The notes below the pieces were generated by a model, which searched no databases, was not told where the DNA came from, and saw only the letters and a program-made list of their open reading frames with translations. 44,410 nt of DNA. Source: Desulfobacterales bacterium. Lineage in GTDB: Bacteria; Desulfobacterota; Desulfobacteria; Desulfobacterales; JAHEIW01. The translations under genes were made by a program, and so were the position numbers. The stretch lies in the NCBI GenBank assembly GCA_030066985.1, contig JASJAN010000028.1, positions 1-44,410 of the forward strand, given 5' to 3'. This document shows positions 42,470 to 44,410 of the stretch, one piece after another (within the stretch, counting starts at the first letter, position 1; each line of letters begins with the position of its first letter).

Positions 42470-43089
42470 GCGGCCAGCCTCCTCTCAATGTGCTTTATTG
42501 CTGGCTCCAGCAAAATTAACGTCTTGTACTTAAGTATGTCGTAGACATTCAAACCTTCAGCACGAAGCACTTTCACATTCGGTACATTGCGCGAAGACAG
42601 TTCCAAATTTTGATTTTCATCACCCGCAACGATGAGCGTATTCGTCAACTTAAGGCTTTTTAAGACCTCAACAAAATCTCTGGTCTTTATTTGTTTGAGC
42701 TCAAAGTTGTCAAGCACTATGAGCTCACTGGCGCTCAGTTTACTGCTGAGAGCCATTTTCAATGCCAATCTACGGACTTTTTTCGGCGCTTTAAATGCAT
42801 ACCTGCGGCCATCGGGTCCGAAAACAACCCCGCCCCCCCTGAGCAAAGGTGATTTTATGTCACCACGCCGCGCTCTTCCAGTACCTTTCTGGCGGTACAA
42901 CTTTCGCCGGCTGCCTTTGACATCACTCCGGTGTTTCACTGCAGCAGTGGCTGCACGTCGATTGGCCAGTTGCATCGTGACAACTTCATGCAATACACTC
43001 GGCTTAACCGAAACATTGAAAATGTTTTCAGCCAGGTCAACTGTTGTCACCTTTTTTCCTTTGGTGTTTCGAACATCTACAACTGGCAT
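42466..43089 (-). CDS. rplD: Ribosomal protein L4
   Basis: L4, 207 residues. The ATG at 43089 ([19 protein letters not shown]) has GGGGGTG upstream; the open frame extends 43 codons further into rplC but relatives start here. The loop [42 protein letters not shown] is standard. In E. coli L4 represses the S10 operon. Confidence 0.97.
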   Translation of the reverse strand: MPVVDVRNTKGKKVTTVDLAENIFNVSVKPSVLHEVVTMQLANRRAATAAVKHRSDVKGSRRKLYRQKGTGRARRGDIKSPLLRGGGVVFGPDGRRYAFKAPKKVRRLALKMALSSKLSASELIVLDNFELKQIKTRDFVEVLKSLKLTNTLIVAGDENQNLELSSRNVPNVKVLRAEGLNVYDILKYKTLILLEPAIKHIERRLAA

Positions 43090-43156
43090 ATCACCCCCGC
43101 TTGCAGAATCTGAGACCAGATCATGGGCCTCAAACATCTGCGTATGATCATAAAGA

Positions 43157-43801
43157 TTATGACGATTTAATTTCTCTGAATTTGAGTTTGTTAATGGTGA
43201 CCAACCCGGATTTGGCACCCGGAACCGCCCCTTTGATCAAGATCAGATTATTGTCCGGCCGGATATCCACAACTTCCAGATTTCGAACGGTTTGGCGATC
43301 GTTGCCATAATGTCCCGGCATCTTCTTGCCTTTAATAATTTTTGAAGGCGATGCACTGCACCCCACAGATCCGGGAATACGATGGCTGTGGCTGCCGTGG
43401 GTTTTGCGGCCGCCATGAAATCCATGACGCTTCATAACGCCTGCAAACCCGCGTCCCTTTGTGGTACCAATCACATCCACCCGTTCACCGACATTAAACA
43501 TTTCCAGTGTTATTTGCTGGCCTAAGTTGTATTCCGCCGGGTCGGCGACGGCAAATTCCTTTAGTGTGTCAAAAGCCCCGGAGGCCCCTTTGCTAAAATG
43601 CCCTTTGAGCGGCTTATTGACCCGAGATTCCTTTTTCTCACCAAAGCCCAACTGAAGCGCATTGTACCCATCCTTTTCGGCTGTCTTGATCTGGGTAACC
43701 ACGCACGGGCCGGCTTCAATCACCGTCACCGGCACATACTGACCGTCAGGCAGAAAAAGCCCGGTCATTCCCAGTTTTTTACCAATTAATCCATTACTCA
43801 T
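43157..43801 (-). CDS. rplC: Ribosomal protein L3
   Basis: L3, 214 residues: MSNGLIGKKLGMTGLF at the start, signature GTTKGRGFAGVMKRHGFHGG, then GSVGCSASPSKIIKGKKMPGHYGN. GGGGAG precedes the ATG. Gap of 155 nt to rpsJ holds alternative hairpins. Confidence 0.98.
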   Translation of the reverse strand: MSNGLIGKKLGMTGLFLPDGQYVPVTVIEAGPCVVTQIKTAEKDGYNALQLGFGEKKESRVNKPLKGHFSKGASGAFDTLKEFAVADPAEYNLGQQITLEMFNVGERVDVIGTTKGRGFAGVMKRHGFHGGRKTHGSHSHRIPGSVGCSASPSKIIKGKKMPGHYGNDRQTVRNLEVVDIRPDNNLILIKGAVPGAKSGLVTINKLKFREIKSS

Positions 43802-43840
43802 TGCGCGCTCCCCTTTTGCTTGGCATCCTTTTTAAGGCGA

Positions 43841-43947
43841 TTGAGCCCCTTTTTGAGACGTATCCCTTTGAAGCCAAAGGGTCAAAAAATTAGGGATACA
43901 GGGCAAACAATCGGCTCAAATTTGTTTATATAACCTGAATCCCTAAT
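43841..43947 (-). promoter_or_regulatory. Alternative-hairpin region between rpsJ and rplC
   Basis: Several inverted repeats share sequence here. ATTAGGGATACAGG (43889-43902) pairs with CCTGAATCCCTAAT (43934-43947; 13 of 14). Part of it, AGGGATAC (43892-43899), also pairs perfectly with GTATCCCT (43860-43867). CCCTTTG (43864-43870) also pairs with CAAAGGG (43875-43881), and TTGAGCC (43841-43847) with GGCTCAA (43913-43919). The pairings exclude one another, as in attenuators. No T-run terminator is seen, so a role in translation or mRNA processing is possible. It could instead be a decayed repeat element. Confidence 0.5.
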
Positions 43948-43956
43948 AGATCTGGG

Positions 43957-44268
43957 CTATAGCTTAATCTCCACATCGACACCCGGTGACAGATCCAGCT
44001 TCATCAAGGCATCCACTGTCTGCTGGGTGGGTTCCACGATATCCATGAGTCGCTTGTGGGTTCTCATCTCAAACTGCTCACGCGATTTCTTATCAACATG
44101 TGGAGATCGCAAAACTGTATATTTTTTTATTCTTGTCGGCAGCGGAATCGGCCCGACCACCTTTGCTCCGGTCTTGGTTGCGGTATCGACAATGTCGTAG
44201 GCTGACTGATCAAGTAACTTATGATCGTATGCCTTTAGTCGTATTCTAATTTTGGTATTGGTAATCAT
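43957..44268 (-). CDS. rpsJ: Ribosomal protein S10
   Basis: S10, 103 residues, also NusE in antitermination. Conserved: [41 protein letters not shown] and [24 protein letters not shown]. It begins 15 nt after the tuf stop, so tuf and the S10 genes are transcribed together. No separate promoter is visible. Confidence 0.98.
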   Translation of the reverse strand: MITNTKIRIRLKAYDHKLLDQSAYDIVDTATKTGAKVVGPIPLPTRIKKYTVLRSPHVDKKSREQFEMRTHKRLMDIVEPTQQTVDALMKLDLSPGVDVEIKL

Positions 44269-44283
44269 GACCTTATGCTTCCG

Positions 44284-44410
44284 TTATTCGATAATATCGC
44301 TGACCACACCGGCACCAACGGTACGACCGCCTTCACGCACCGCAAAACGCAGCTCTTTTTCCATCGCAATCGGGGTGATCAGCTCCGCCTCAATCGCTAC
44401 ATTGTCACCC
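44284..44410 (-). CDS. tuf: Elongation factor Tu, C-terminal end (partial, 5' beyond window)
   Basis: The last 42 codons of EF-Tu, from the window edge to the TAA at 44284-44286: [20 protein letters not shown], then [20 protein letters not shown] and E. The domain III end is fully typical. It directly precedes rpsJ. Confidence 0.96.
   Translation of the reverse strand, partial: GDNVAIEAELITPIAMEKELRFAVREGGRTVGAGVVSDIIE

Noticed and set aside
43090-43218. N-terminal extension of L4
   Set aside because: It overlaps the end of rplC, and the standard L4 start at 43089 has a ribosome site.

Overview
The window reads as a chromosomal segment of a Gram-negative anaerobe of the Desulfobacterota, most likely a Desulfobacterales-type sulfate reducer. 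This is inferred from gene content: a Na+-NQR cluster, TRAP uptake with CoA-transferase, acyl-CoA dehydrogenase and electron-transfer flavoprotein, many orphan two-component proteins, and a bacterial tuf-S10-spc-alpha operon whose S4, L36, S14 and L24 all keep their zinc-binding cysteines. No tRNA, rRNA, CRISPR array, insertion sequence or phage gene is visible.

Layout. 1-2373 (+): the end of a Na+-translocating NADH:quinone oxidoreductase operon (nqrD end, nqrE, nqrF and a small NqrM-like protein). 2568-3134 (+): a two-CBS protein. 3389-9327 (+): a complete tripartite RND efflux system (outer-membrane lipoprotein, adaptor lipoprotein, inner-membrane pump). 9622-12652 (+): a K+-channel-like protein, a Tat-exported sulfatase with an atypical active-site motif, and a small secreted protein. 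12735-17254 (-): two histidine kinases, a tandem-ACT protein and a carboxymuconolactone-decarboxylase-like protein. 17559-20751 (-): acyl-CoA dehydrogenase, etfB, etfA, behind a strong promoter and a palindromic operator. 21031-27440 (-): a CoA-transferase (two subunits) and a TRAP transporter (P, Q, M), bracketed by two paralogous single-domain response regulators. 27762-28742 (+): a thioredoxin-fold protein with a helical C-terminal part. 28837-44410 (-): the tuf-S10-spc-alpha ribosomal operon from the tuf 3' end to rplQ, with secY next to infA and no adk or map between them.

How it may work together (inference): TRAP imports an organic acid, the CoA-transferase activates it, the acyl-CoA dehydrogenase oxidises it, and EtfAB carries the electrons to the quinone pool. 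NQR links NADH and quinone to a sodium gradient that can drive TRAP.

The most unusual content is not protein-coding. Three intergenic sites (19345-19487, 23493-23657, 42043-42180) carry a conserved 28-nt core, itself a small hairpin, framed by long inverted arms that differ at each site. In addition, about a dozen intergenic gaps hold fold-back structures whose arms are degenerate short tandem repeats (heptad GGTTCAG, ATAACGA-type, GGGTATTC-type, GCGCAAC-type, GCAAAG-type and others). They fill most of the larger gaps of the ribosomal operon and often run up to the stop codon of a gene. I could not match these to an element class that I know by name.
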